Shown: positions 1 through 6,928 of the stretch, piece after piece | Position numbering within the stretch: position 1 is the first letter of the stretch | Layout of the letters: every line of letters begins with the position of its first letter | DNA from: Megamonas hypermegale | GTDB taxonomy: Bacteria; Bacillota; Negativicutes; Selenomonadales; Selenomonadaceae | Direction: 5' to 3' | NCBI GenBank assembly: GCA_002314325.1 | Contig: DCFC01000033.1 | Location: 9,372 to 24,603, forward strand | DNA: 15,232 nucleotides | Notes under the pieces: model-generated | The model's database searches: none | Seen by the model: only the letters and a program-made list of their open reading frames with translations | What the model was told of the DNA's origin: nothing | Made by a program: the position numbers and the translations under genes

Positions 1-5
1 CCATA

Positions 6-136
6 AGAGATTTTCACTTTAAAAATAAAATTTATTAGCTGTAACGTTCAAAAACTCGTTTCGCTCAAACATTTGAACTAAAAACACATCTAATAAATTT
101 TATTTTTAATAGCTAAAGCTACCGTGAAAATGCTCT
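6..136. repeat. Long imperfect inverted repeat (nested hairpin)
   Basis: An 18-base arm, aaaaataaaatttattag (21-38), is perfectly complementary to 90-107. Outside it ttttcac (11-17) pairs with gtgaaaa (124-130), and agag (6-9) pairs with ctct (133-136). Inside it gttcaaa (46-52) pairs with tttgaac (72-78). The arms are unequal because the right side carries about 16 extra bases between its blocks. No run of T follows on the plus strand, so it is not a typical terminator. It could be the 3' region of an off-window gene, a small palindromic mobile repeat, or an RNA processing element. Confidence 0.7.
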
Positions 137-332
137 AACATGGATTAAAGTTTCAACATGAGTAGCAATTTACAGTGTCAACAGCTCAAATTTTAGTTCC
201 TGCTGGAAATAAAAGGCACGAGCCAAATTCCAAGCGTTTCGAGCCTGTGTATCGTTTGTTTATAAAGAATGGTTGCGAAAGCTCGCCCAGTGCAGCGTTA
301 GCGAAACGTTAAAAAAAGGTTTTTTCTTTTTG

Positions 333-370
333 GTTCGTTTTTCTTTTGACCTTTCAAAAGAAAAATGAAC
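333..370. repeat. 17-bp palindrome with 4-base loop
   Basis: The arm gttcgtttttcttttga (333-349) pairs with tcaaaagaaaaatgaac (354-370) around the loop cctt. The single mismatch (G337 opposite T366) would be a G.U pair in plus-strand RNA. It is preceded by a run of A (311-317) and a T-rich stretch (320-331). It lacks the immediate T-run of a classical terminator. It resembles the dispersed palindromic repeats found between genes in many low-GC genomes, and a genome-wide copy count would settle this. Confidence 0.65.
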
Positions 371-388
371 GTAAAAATTTATCTTATA

Positions 389-417
389 TTGTGCCGAACA
401 GGCACTTTCTTTATAAT
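389..417 (+). promoter_or_regulatory. Putative promoter of the DeoR-family gene
   Basis: A perfect -10 hexamer TATAAT lies at 412-417. A weak -35, TTGTGC, lies at 389-394 with a 17-bp spacer. Transcription would start near 424, about 13 bases before the ribosome site AGGGGAG at 437-443. The -10 is convincing, but only three bases of the -35 match the consensus. Confidence 0.45.
391..405. promoter_or_regulatory. Small palindrome in the DeoR promoter
   Basis: The arms gtgcc (391-395) and ggcac (401-405) enclose gaaca. The palindrome lies in the spacer between the putative -35 and -10 elements of the DeoR gene, which is where an autoregulatory operator could sit. It is also followed by tttcttt, so a small terminator for upstream transcription is an alternative. 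Confidence 0.3.
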
Positions 418-450
418 AAAAATATGACAATAATTCAGGGGAGTGTTTAT

Positions 451-1206
451 ATGTTAGGTATAGAGCGGCGCAGAAAGATAATGGAAAAACTGAATGAGCA
501 CAAAAAAGTCTATGTGCAGGATTTAAGCCAGCTGTTTGACGTTACGGATGAAACAATCCGCCGTGATTTGGAAAAGCTGGAACAGCAGAATTTAGTGAAG
601 CGCTGTTACGGCGGAGCGGTAATCAATGACCATACAAGTCAGGATATATCGTTTTTCAAGCGTATTGGCATTAACAGCGTCGGTAAGAATTATATCGCCA
701 AAAAAGCGGAATTTCTGATAAACGACGGCGATACTTTAATGGTGGATGCCAGTACGACATGTCTGGCGCTATTGCACCATTTGAAGCATAAAAAGAATTT
801 AACGATAATAACAAATTCCATTCGGGTGATTAATGAATTCGTCAACAGCGATTTCAATATAATATCGACTGGCGGCAATCTGCGGTCGCATTCCTACGCG
901 CTGACGGGAGCGGTGGCGTGCGACACGATACAGAAGTATTTTGTCGATACGGTGATTATCGGCTGTAAGGCACTTGATATAAAAAAAGGACTGATGGAGT
1001 CGAACGAGCCGGAAAGTATAATCAAGCGGCAGATGATAGAACAGGCGCAGAAATGTATTTTACTGGCCGACAGCAGCAAATTCGACAAGATAGCATTTAC
1101 GCGAACGTGCGATTTGTCCCAGGTCGATTATATTGTAACGGATAAAGAACCGAACCCGGAATGGCTGGAATTTATAAAGAGCAACGATATAAAAATAATC
1201 TATTAA
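451..1206 (+). CDS. DeoR-family transcriptional regulator, probable rhamnose regulator
   Basis: This is a 251-residue DeoR/GlpR-type repressor, the usual length of the family. The N-terminus has the typical winged helix-turn-helix, with LSQLFDVTDETIRRDLEKLE followed by the glycine-rich wing YGGAV (about residues 5-60). The rest is the DeoR C-terminal sensor domain, which normally binds a phosphorylated sugar; IITNS, STGGNLR and the late DSSKF are visible. The start is set at ATG 451, with AGGGGAG 7 bases upstream. The TTG-initiated frame at 346 adds 35 residues encoded across a palindrome and is rejected. The gene converges on the end of the rhamnose operon. By analogy with the DeoR-type RhaR of Bacillus subtilis it probably controls that operon, but this is inferred from position only. 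Confidence 0.85.
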   Translation: MLGIERRRKIMEKLNEHKKVYVQDLSQLFDVTDETIRRDLEKLEQQNLVKRCYGGAVINDHTSQDISFFKRIGINSVGKNYIAKKAEFLINDGDTLMVDASTTCLALLHHLKHKKNLTIITNSIRVINEFVNSDFNIISTGGNLRSHSYALTGAVACDTIQKYFVDTVIIGCKALDIKKGLMESNEPESIIKRQMIEQAQKCILLADSSKFDKIAFTRTCDLSQVDYIVTDKEPNPEWLEFIKSNDIKIIY

Positions 1207-1210
1207 AAAT

Positions 1211-1258
1211 AAAAAGACAGAACGTATCATTGATTGATAATGAGCGTTCTGTCTTTTT
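1211..1258. terminator. Bidirectional intrinsic terminator between DeoR gene and rhaM
   Basis: The 14-base arm aaaaagacagaacg (1211-1224) pairs perfectly with 1245-1258. The 20-base centre can form an inner stem from tcatt (1227-1231) and aatga (1239-1243). Runs of A and T flank it on both sides, so it can end both the rightward DeoR transcript and the leftward rhamnose operon transcript. Confidence 0.88.
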
Positions 1259-1273
1259 GTTGCTATTTTAGAT

Positions 1274-1591
1274 TTATTCGAGGAAGAAAACCTGCTGCAT
1301 TTTCGGCTGAGCGCCGGTTACAGGGTCCATTTCCATGACCATGACGTCTTTCATGTATTCGTTCCATTTATCCACGATTGGACTTTGCGCCTGATATTTT
1401 TCAGCATAGGCAACGCCTTTTTCGCATTCGAAATAGCCGAAAACTTCATTGCCGACGTTCCAAATCGTGTAGTTTTTTATACCGGCTTCTTTTAATACCT
1501 GTTTCATTTCCGGCCAGATATTGTCATGGCGTTTTTTGTATTCGGCGAGTTTGCCGTCTTTGATGATGGCTTTCCAAGCAAATCTTTCCAT
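1274..1591 (-). CDS. rhaM: L-rhamnose mutarotase
   Basis: RhaM interconverts the alpha and beta anomers of L-rhamnose, supplying the form used by rhamnose isomerase, in the cytoplasm. The product has 105 residues, the family's usual size (about 104). It starts MERFAWKAIIKDG and carries RHDNIWPEM. Tyr18, His22 and Tyr41 fall at the same positions as the active-site residues known from the E. coli enzyme, and the C-terminal part KWNEYMKDVM also fits. The ATG is preceded by AAAAGGGG (1600-1607 on the complement). It is the last gene of the leftward rhamnose operon, 84 bases after the transporter gene, and ends just before a strong terminator. The family assignment is secure. Confidence 0.95.
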   Translation of the reverse strand: MERFAWKAIIKDGKLAEYKKRHDNIWPEMKQVLKEAGIKNYTIWNVGNEVFGYFECEKGVAYAEKYQAQSPIVDKWNEYMKDVMVMEMDPVTGAQPKMQQVFFLE

Positions 1592-1615
1592 AATATTATC
1601 CCCTTTTAATTAAAG

Positions 1616-1647
1616 TTAAGAGGCTTGCACTGGAGCAAACCTCTTAA
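1616..1647. repeat. Intercistronic hairpin between transporter gene and rhaM
   Basis: The arm ttaagagg (1616-1623) pairs with cctcttaa (1640-1647), and the stem continues with ttgc (1625-1628) pairing gcaa (1635-1638) after one mismatch. In the direction of operon transcription no T-run follows, so it is unlikely to be a full terminator. A role in mRNA processing or 3'-end protection of the upstream message is possible. Confidence 0.55.
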
Positions 1648-1675
1648 TATATTTTTATGCCATTAGTAACAGATT

Positions 1676-2944
1676 TTATTTAACTTCGTGACCGTAGCGT
1701 TCGATTTCAATCTGTTTGAGCGTTTTGCCTTCCGTTTTCGGAGCGCCGATAACGCCGACAAGCCAGCTGATGAAAGCGAAGCCGCAGAGCATCATGGCTG
1801 CATATCTGAAGCCGAGCGTCGTCATGATAATCGGTACGCAGAAGCCCCATACAGCGGCTAAGATACGAGTGATGAAGAAGGTAAGACCTTGAGCTGTAGC
1901 TCTGTATTTTGTCGGGAACAGTTCGGAGCACCATAACTGGTAGAATGCCTGCTGACCGGAACCGTTGTTGACACCGGCGAAAATGGTGAACATGACGAGC
2001 ATTTCCGGCGGAAGCGTCCAGACGAACCATGCTACGACATAAATACCGCCGATTACACCGTAGAGCAGACGGCGGCTGATTTTATCACCGAGCTGCATGA
2101 AGATGAAGAATGTGCCGACGAAGGAAATTACGAACGAACCTACACTCATGAGCTGGCTCATGCTGTTGGACAGATTGCCGACATGTTCGTAAATGTACGG
2201 CATGAAAAAGCCCCAGGTGCTGGCGCACAAATTCCAGATGGTATATACGCCACAGAGGAATAATACAGTTTTAAGGTTGATGCCGGTCAGAATTTCGCTG
2301 TAGGATACAGGTTTAACCTTGCCTTCGGCAATGAGTTTTTCTTCTGCTTCCTTAGCAGCTTTCCAGTCTTTTGATTCCGGCATTTTCAAACGCTGGTACC
2401 AAACCCAGGCGGCAACGACGATTAAGTGAGCAAAGACGATACGGTTGCCGATTAGGCCGTACTGGTTAATCCATGCTGAAATCAGTAAAACGACGGCAGG
2501 TCCGAGTGCCCAGGCAAACTGAGCACTGCCGCAATGCTTTGCTCTGTCTTTGGCCGGCGCTTCTTCGGCAATCAGTGTCCAGGAAGCGACGATATCGGCA
2601 CCGACGCCGAGACCGACGATGATATAACCGCAGAGCAGCATTGGATAGTTCACGCCGAATACGATTAAGAGCATACCGATGATATAGATAAGCAGGTCAT
2701 ACGTATAAACGAATTTTCGACCGTATTTATCGCAGATACGTCCGCCGATTAATGCGCCGACTGCGGCCGAACCGGCGTTGGAGGACAGAGCGGCGAGCGC
2801 GCCCATTTGAAATCCGTCCATGCCCAGATAAGCCTGCCAGAGACTGAGACCTGCGGCACCGGCGACGATGGAACCGGCATCAATATAACTGGTCATAGCG
2901 GCAAGTATGGTTTTTTTCCAAGGTGATGGTTCTTGATATGTCAT
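1676..2944 (-). CDS. MFS sugar porter, probable L-rhamnose transporter
   Basis: This is a 422-residue integral membrane protein of the major facilitator superfamily, sugar-porter type, probably with 12 membrane helices and a cytoplasmic N-terminus. Visible signatures are the loop 2-3 motif GGRICDKYGRK (residues 67-77), the charged segment SWTLIAEEAPAKDRAK (121-136), a hydrophilic central loop rich in K and E after about residue 185, and the C-terminal PKTEGKTLKQIE. The last resembles the PETKG element of sugar porters. Its place between rhaD and rhaM makes L-rhamnose the likely substrate, probably by cation symport. It is unrelated to the E. coli RhaT type. The ATG at 2944 has AAAAGGGG 8 bases upstream. 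Substrate is inferred from context; fold and family are clear. Confidence 0.88.
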   Translation of the reverse strand: MTYQEPSPWKKTILAAMTSYIDAGSIVAGAAGLSLWQAYLGMDGFQMGALAALSSNAGSAAVGALIGGRICDKYGRKFVYTYDLLIYIIGMLLIVFGVNYPMLLCGYIIVGLGVGADIVASWTLIAEEAPAKDRAKHCGSAQFAWALGPAVVLLISAWINQYGLIGNRIVFAHLIVVAAWVWYQRLKMPESKDWKAAKEAEEKLIAEGKVKPVSYSEILTGINLKTVLFLCGVYTIWNLCASTWGFFMPYIYEHVGNLSNSMSQLMSVGSFVISFVGTFFIFMQLGDKISRRLLYGVIGGIYVVAWFVWTLPPEMLVMFTIFAGVNNGSGQQAFYQLWCSELFPTKYRATAQGLTFFITRILAAVWGFCVPIIMTTLGFRYAAMMLCGFAFISWLVGVIGAPKTEGKTLKQIEIERYGHEVK

Positions 2945-3010
2945 TATAAAAACCCCTTTTCCCTATATTAAAAATTAATTTCCGTAATAAAAAATTTTAA
3001 ACAATTGCGT

Positions 3011-3059
3011 TTCGGTCCGGCGGCGGTATAATTCTGTTTTTATACCGCCCTGAACCGAA
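3011..3059. repeat. Large intercistronic hairpin between rhaD and transporter gene
   Basis: The left arm (3011-3030, ttcggtccggcggcggtata) pairs with the right arm (3041-3059, tataccgccctgaaccgaa), with perfect outer and inner blocks and a short mismatched centre. The loop is 10 bases. It is GC-rich amid AT-rich spacer and starts 9 bases past the rhaD stop. In the operon direction the T-rich stretch begins only about 9 bases after the stem, so it may be a partial terminator or an mRNA-stabilising 3' structure that lowers expression of the transporter and rhaM. Confidence 0.65.
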
Positions 3060-3067
3060 GGAGAATT

Positions 3068-3886
3068 TTAATCTAAGAAGTCTTCGTTAAGATTGATTTT
3101 GAAATCACGTGCCAAATCGCGGAAGTTCTGGTCGCTGATAGTCTGTTTTTTGCCGCCCATGGAGCGAACTTTTACACAGATTTCAGCCGCTTTTTCCGCC
3201 GTATCCATAAGGCCGAATGCTTCGTCGAAATCGTTGCCGGAGCAGAACATACCGTGATGAGCCCAGACAACGATATTGTATTTCTGCATTAATTTGCTCG
3301 TAGCTTTGGCGATTTCACTGCCGCCCGGCACCATCCAAGGAACGACGCCGATACCTTCCGGGAAGATAACAGGGTCTTCCGTTGCCATTTCCCAGAGTTC
3401 ATGCGTAAATTCCTTATCATTGAGCGGCAATACGAAAGTAAGCGCGATGATATTCGTCGGATGAGCGTGATAGATTACGCGGTTGACGCCGTTTGTGAGT
3501 TCCTTTTTGATGCTGTGGTTCATTAAATGCGTCGGAAATTCGCTTGTCGGACGGTGACCTACGGTCAAGCCCCAGACAACGGCGTAATTTTCGCCTTTAG
3601 CATCAATTTTGGCAATGCCGATATTTTCTTCCAGTTTCAAGATGACATTGCGCATATAGCGGCCCGTTCCGGTAACGAGAAAGTATTCATTGGCGAGGTT
3701 CGGCACGCTTACGCCGATAGGAAGCCATTCTTTCGGCTGTGCCAGCTGGTCTTTTACAGCTTCGATTTCTTCGTCTTTAATGCGGTAGCTCAGATTGCCG
3801 CCGTTGCGTTCGTGCCAGCCTTTGCGGAAAGCATCGTCGGTTAAGCGGATAAACCCTTGGACAAATTCTGCATCTGTAACTAACAT
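3068..3886 (-). CDS. rhaD: L-rhamnulose-1-phosphate aldolase
   Basis: RhaD is a zinc-dependent class II aldolase that splits L-rhamnulose 1-phosphate into dihydroxyacetone phosphate and L-lactaldehyde. The 272-residue product is close to the E. coli length (274). It shows the phosphate-binding ERNGGN (Asn28 and Asn31), the catalytic glutamate in SEFPTH (Glu116), the zinc histidines of HAH (His140, His142) and the later histidines in WAHHGMF (His210/211). The frame is open to a TTG at 3895, but the ribosome site AGGA (3896-3899) abuts that codon. It lies 9 bases from the ATG at 3886, which is therefore taken as the start. The gene follows rhaA by 35 bases in the same operon. Confidence 0.95.
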   Translation of the reverse strand: MLVTDAEFVQGFIRLTDDAFRKGWHERNGGNLSYRIKDEEIEAVKDQLAQPKEWLPIGVSVPNLANEYFLVTGTGRYMRNVILKLEENIGIAKIDAKGENYAVVWGLTVGHRPTSEFPTHLMNHSIKKELTNGVNRVIYHAHPTNIIALTFVLPLNDKEFTHELWEMATEDPVIFPEGIGVVPWMVPGGSEIAKATSKLMQKYNIVVWAHHGMFCSGNDFDEAFGLMDTAEKAAEICVKVRSMGGKKQTISDQNFRDLARDFKINLNEDFLD

Positions 3887-3921
3887 AAATTCCAATCCTT
3901 TCTTTTAAGACATATCAAGAA

Positions 3922-5157
3922 TTATCGTTTTAATAATACATCTTTTTCGTAGTCTTTTATAACGTTAAACCAGTCTTTGCCGACAGGTACATTGTTGATT
4001 TCGCAGAAATGGTTCCAGATGTCGCCCAGCGGCAGCGTCTTGATTTCTTCAAGTGTAGCCAAAAGTTCAGTGAAGTTATGTTCATCCTGCATTTTCTTGA
4101 GCTGTGCATGCGGTTCGAGCAGTCCCAAAAGCAGTGCTTTCTGCATATTTCTCATGCCGATAACCCAGGCAGCGATGCGGTTGATGCTGGCGTCAAAGAA
4201 GTCAAGACCGATGAATACGCGGTCGAGAGCGTCGCAGCGGACAAGTTCTTTAGCCAGTTCCTGCAGTTCGTCGTCGAGTTTGATTACATGGTCGCTGTCC
4301 CAGCGTACAGGACGGCTTACATGGAGAGCAAGCTGGTCGTTGAACAGCAGCATGGAGGAGATTTTATCGGAAACGACTTCCGTCGGATGATAATGACCCG
4401 TATCGAGAAGGCACATCAGATTATTTTTAGCAGCATAGTTCATGTAGAATTCATGCGAACCTACCGTATAGGATTCAACACCGATACCGAAAACTTTGCC
4501 TTCGATGGAGTCAGCGATATTTTTCTTGTCGTATTTTACGGAGAAAATTTCATCAAGCGCTGCTTTCAAGCGGGCACGCGGTCCGATGCGGTCAGCCGGA
4601 ACATCTTTCGTGCCGTCCGGTATCCAGATATTATCAAGAGCGGTGATACCGAGCTGTTCACCAAAGTAGTTGGCGATTTTACGGCAGGCTTTAGCATGGT
4701 CAATCCAGAACTGGCGGATATTCTTATCAGGATGGGATAACGTCATGTTGTCAACCATTTTAGGATGAGAGAAGAATGTCGGATTGAAATCAAGACCGAT
4801 GCCTTCTTCTTTAGCAAAATCTACCCAAGCCTGGAAATGTTTCGGTTCGATTTTATCGCGGTCTACTTTTTCATCGGTGATACGGTAGGAAGCATGCAGG
4901 TTGAGTTTATGTTTGCCCGGAATTAAGGAGTAGGCTTTTTTGATATCAGCCATGAGCTGTTCCGGCGTGGTGGCTTTGCCTGGATAATTGCCCGTTGTAG
5001 CGATACCGCCTGTCAGGGAGTCGGAGTCGAAACCTAAAACGTCGTCGCCCTGCCAGCAGTGCATGGAAATTCTTACTTTACCGAGTTTTTCAAGGGCTTT
5101 GTCAACATCAACGCCGTATGCGGCGTATTTTTCTTTTGCTTCTTCAAATCTGGACAT
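3922..5157 (-). CDS. rhaA: L-rhamnose isomerase
   Basis: RhaA converts L-rhamnose to L-rhamnulose in the cytoplasm using divalent metal, usually Mn2+. The product has 411 residues against 419 in E. coli. Metal and catalytic motifs are complete: GVESY (Glu228), LLDTGHYHP (Asp252, His255), [13 protein letters not shown] (His279, Asp287, Asp289) and GLDFFDAS (Asp319). From Asp252 onward these keep a constant offset of 15 from the E. coli ligand positions as I recall them. The start is ATG with a perfect AGGAGG (5166-5171) 8 bases upstream, the strongest ribosome site in the operon. It lies 33 bases after rhaB and 35 bases before rhaD, so the three are co-transcribed. Confidence 0.97.
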   Translation of the reverse strand: MSRFEEAKEKYAAYGVDVDKALEKLGKVRISMHCWQGDDVLGFDSDSLTGGIATTGNYPGKATTPEQLMADIKKAYSLIPGKHKLNLHASYRITDEKVDRDKIEPKHFQAWVDFAKEEGIGLDFNPTFFSHPKMVDNMTLSHPDKNIRQFWIDHAKACRKIANYFGEQLGITALDNIWIPDGTKDVPADRIGPRARLKAALDEIFSVKYDKKNIADSIEGKVFGIGVESYTVGSHEFYMNYAAKNNLMCLLDTGHYHPTEVVSDKISSMLLFNDQLALHVSRPVRWDSDHVIKLDDELQELAKELVRCDALDRVFIGLDFFDASINRIAAWVIGMRNMQKALLLGLLEPHAQLKKMQDEHNFTELLATLEEIKTLPLGDIWNHFCEINNVPVGKDWFNVIKDYEKDVLLKR

Positions 5158-5190
5158 AGTATATTCCTCCTAAAAATTTAAATTTATTTA

Positions 5191-6633
5191 TTAGTCGTTA
5201 GCGTATTCCCAAAAACGGCCTTCGATAATTTCTGTTTTATGCACATCAAAGGATTTGGCAATACATTTTCTAGCTTCAATTAAATCTGGGAATTCGTTGG
5301 CTTTGCGCATCTGGCAGACGATATTGCCGACAGCCGTTGCTTCAATCGGGCCGACGTAGATATCCTTGCCGGTGTATTTTGCCGTCAGGCGGTTTAAGAA
5401 TACATCCTGACAGCCGCCGCCGATAATGTGAATGCGTTTATATTCCCGGCGTGTAACTTCTTCAATTTCCTTGACGACTTTGGCATAGTATTTTGCCAGA
5501 CTGTTATAAATGCAGTAAAGAATTTCGCCTTCTGTCTGAGGGATTTCCTGGTCTGTTTTTTTGCAGTAGTCCTGTACAGCGGCAATCATGCTTTCAGGGG
5601 CTAAGAATGATTCGTCGTTTACATCGATAACAGAAGGGAAGTATTTGGCGATGTCCGCCAAAGTGAATAATTCATGGAAACTGTATTTATGGCGAAACTC
5701 TTTACGCACACACTGCATCATCCACATACCCATGATGTTTTTCAGATAACGGTAGCGGTAATGGTAGCCGCCTTCGTTTGTGAAATTGTGCTGGCGGCTC
5801 AGTTCCGTGCAGTCCGGTATCATGCGTTCGATACCCATGAGCGACCAGGTGCCGAAGCTTAAATAAATCGCGTTGTAATCATTTGTCGGAACGGCGAGCA
5901 CCGCAGATGCCGTATCATGCGTCGGCGGCAGGATTACTTCCGTATTAAAGCCGACCGTTTTGGCTATTTCATCAGTCAATTTGCCTACCACTGTTTTTGG
6001 CATATAGATTTTGCCGAAGATTTCCGTAGGAATGCCGAGCATTTCCATCAGTTCATAATCCCAGTCCTGCGTGTTGGCATTAACAAGCTGTGTTGTTGTG
6101 GAATTTGTGTATTCGTTTTTGATTTGTCCTGTCAGCAGAAAATTGAGATATTCCGGTATCATCAGGAAATGTTTGGCGTTGTTGAGCATTTCCGGTTCTG
6201 TCTGTTTTATGGTGTATAATTGATAAATTGTGTTGAAAATCAGTTTCTGGATGCCGTTTCTGCTGTATAAATCCTTTTCGGAAATGATTTTATACACCTG
6301 TTCGTCCATGTTTTCCGTGCGTTTATCGCGGTAGGAAACACTGTCGCCGAGCATTTTGCCGTTTTTATCGAGCAGGACAAAGTCGACGCCCCATGTATCA
6401 ATACCGATACTTGCCGGAATTCTGTTTAATTCTCGGCATTTTTTCAAACCGTTAATAATTTCTGAAAATAAACGGTCAATATCCCAGCATAAATGACCGT
6501 TCTTTTCTATCAATCCATTGGCGAAGCGGTAAATTTCCTCCAGGCGGATGGTACCGTTTTCCATCCAGCCTAAAATATGGCGGCCGCTGGAAGCGCCGAT
6601 GTCGATAGCTAGATAATAATTCCTCTGTGTCAC
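5191..6633 (-). CDS. rhaB: L-rhamnulokinase (FGGY family)
   Basis: RhaB phosphorylates L-rhamnulose at the 1-hydroxyl with ATP. The product has 480 residues, typical of FGGY sugar kinases with two actin-like domains. Domain I has the phosphate-binding DIGASSGR (11-18) and GIDTWGVDF (77-85). PPTHDTASAV holds the probable catalytic base Asp240, LSFGTWSLMG (259-267) opens domain II, and IIGGGCQD (403-410) is the ATP-site signature. The start is GTG at 6633: AAAGGAGT (6643-6650) lies 9 bases upstream, and no better ATG exists. It is the first gene of the leftward rhamnose operon, about 55 bases from the predicted transcription start. Confidence 0.96.
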   Translation of the reverse strand: MTQRNYYLAIDIGASSGRHILGWMENGTIRLEEIYRFANGLIEKNGHLCWDIDRLFSEIINGLKKCRELNRIPASIGIDTWGVDFVLLDKNGKMLGDSVSYRDKRTENMDEQVYKIISEKDLYSRNGIQKLIFNTIYQLYTIKQTEPEMLNNAKHFLMIPEYLNFLLTGQIKNEYTNSTTTQLVNANTQDWDYELMEMLGIPTEIFGKIYMPKTVVGKLTDEIAKTVGFNTEVILPPTHDTASAVLAVPTNDYNAIYLSFGTWSLMGIERMIPDCTELSRQHNFTNEGGYHYRYRYLKNIMGMWMMQCVRKEFRHKYSFHELFTLADIAKYFPSVIDVNDESFLAPESMIAAVQDYCKKTDQEIPQTEGEILYCIYNSLAKYYAKVVKEIEEVTRREYKRIHIIGGGCQDVFLNRLTAKYTGKDIYVGPIEATAVGNIVCQMRKANEFPDLIEARKCIAKSFDVHKTEIIEGRFWEYAND

Positions 6634-6695
6634 AATATATACACTCCTTTTGCTTAATTACTGTTGGAATGCTTTGATTTATCTTTATAAAACAC

Positions 6696-6724
6696 ATAAT
6701 GCAACATTAATAAACAAAAGTCAA
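6696..6724 (-). promoter_or_regulatory. Promoter of the rhaBAD-transporter-rhaM operon
   Basis: Read on the minus strand, a -35 TTGACT (6719-6724) and a -10 CATTAT (6696-6701) are separated by exactly 17 bp. The start of transcription would be near 6689, leaving about 55 bases before the rhaB GTG. The near-palindrome taatgcaacatta (6697-6709) overlaps the -10 and is a possible site for the DeoR-family repressor. Confidence 0.6.
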
Positions 6725-6877
6725 TAATGAAATACGAAAAAAATCTTGTTTTTGCTGAATATAATACTATTTTAGATTAAAATATGTTTGAATTATGTTG
6801 GTTTTGCTTGCTTTGCCAGAAAATAGGGTATGAGAAAATTGTCTACAATATTAGAAATAAAATAATTTTAAAAAGTA

Positions 6878-6906
6878 TTGCTTTATTTTTTTTGTTGATG
6901 TATAAT
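6878..6906 (+). promoter_or_regulatory. Promoter of galE-galT
   Basis: A -35 TTGCTT (6878-6883), a 17-bp spacer and a perfect -10 TATAAT (6901-6906) form the best promoter in the window. Initiation is expected near 6913, inside the palindrome at 6911-6928. The leader is about 60 bases long and ends with AAGGAGGA at 6961-6968. Confidence 0.8.
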
Positions 6907-6910
6907 GAAA

Positions 6911-6928
6911 TTAGAAAACGTTTACTAA
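6911..6928. promoter_or_regulatory. LacI/GalR-type operator at the galE transcription start
   Basis: The sequence TTAGAAAACGTTTACTAA is an 18-bp palindrome with 16 of 18 bases symmetric around a central CG, which is the hallmark of LacI-family operators. It begins 5 bases after the -10, so bound protein would block initiation. The natural candidate is the LacI-family protein encoded at 9727-10758. A CcpA-type cre site is the alternative, since the core AAAACGTTTAC fits both. Confidence 0.7.

Larger units (their letters stand above)
1..450. other. Gene-free, repeat-rich leader region
   Basis: No credible protein gene lies here. The stretch holds a long imperfect inverted repeat (about 6-136), a tight palindrome (333-370), a small hairpin (391-405) and a promoter for the DeoR gene. 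The word cgtttcgct at 57-65 recurs in inverted orientation at 300-308, and gcgtttcg occurs at 234-241. This suggests decayed or dispersed palindromic repeat material. A reading frame open from a TTG at 346 runs into the DeoR gene, but its first 35 codons cross the 333-370 palindrome and look non-coding. Confidence 0.6.

Noticed and set aside
1..345. CRISPR array or riboswitch in the leader region
   Set aside because: The repeats are inverted and few, with no regular direct repeat-spacer pattern, and I recognise no conserved riboswitch core.
346..450. N-terminal extension of the DeoR protein from TTG 346
   Set aside because: It is encoded by the palindrome at 333-370 and by the promoter region, lies before the clear ribosome site at 437-443, and is absent from the normal DeoR family length.
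4009..4740. 243-codon open frame on the plus strand opposite rhaA
   Set aside because: rhaA is secure with all catalytic residues; the opposite frame has no motif and no convincing start context.
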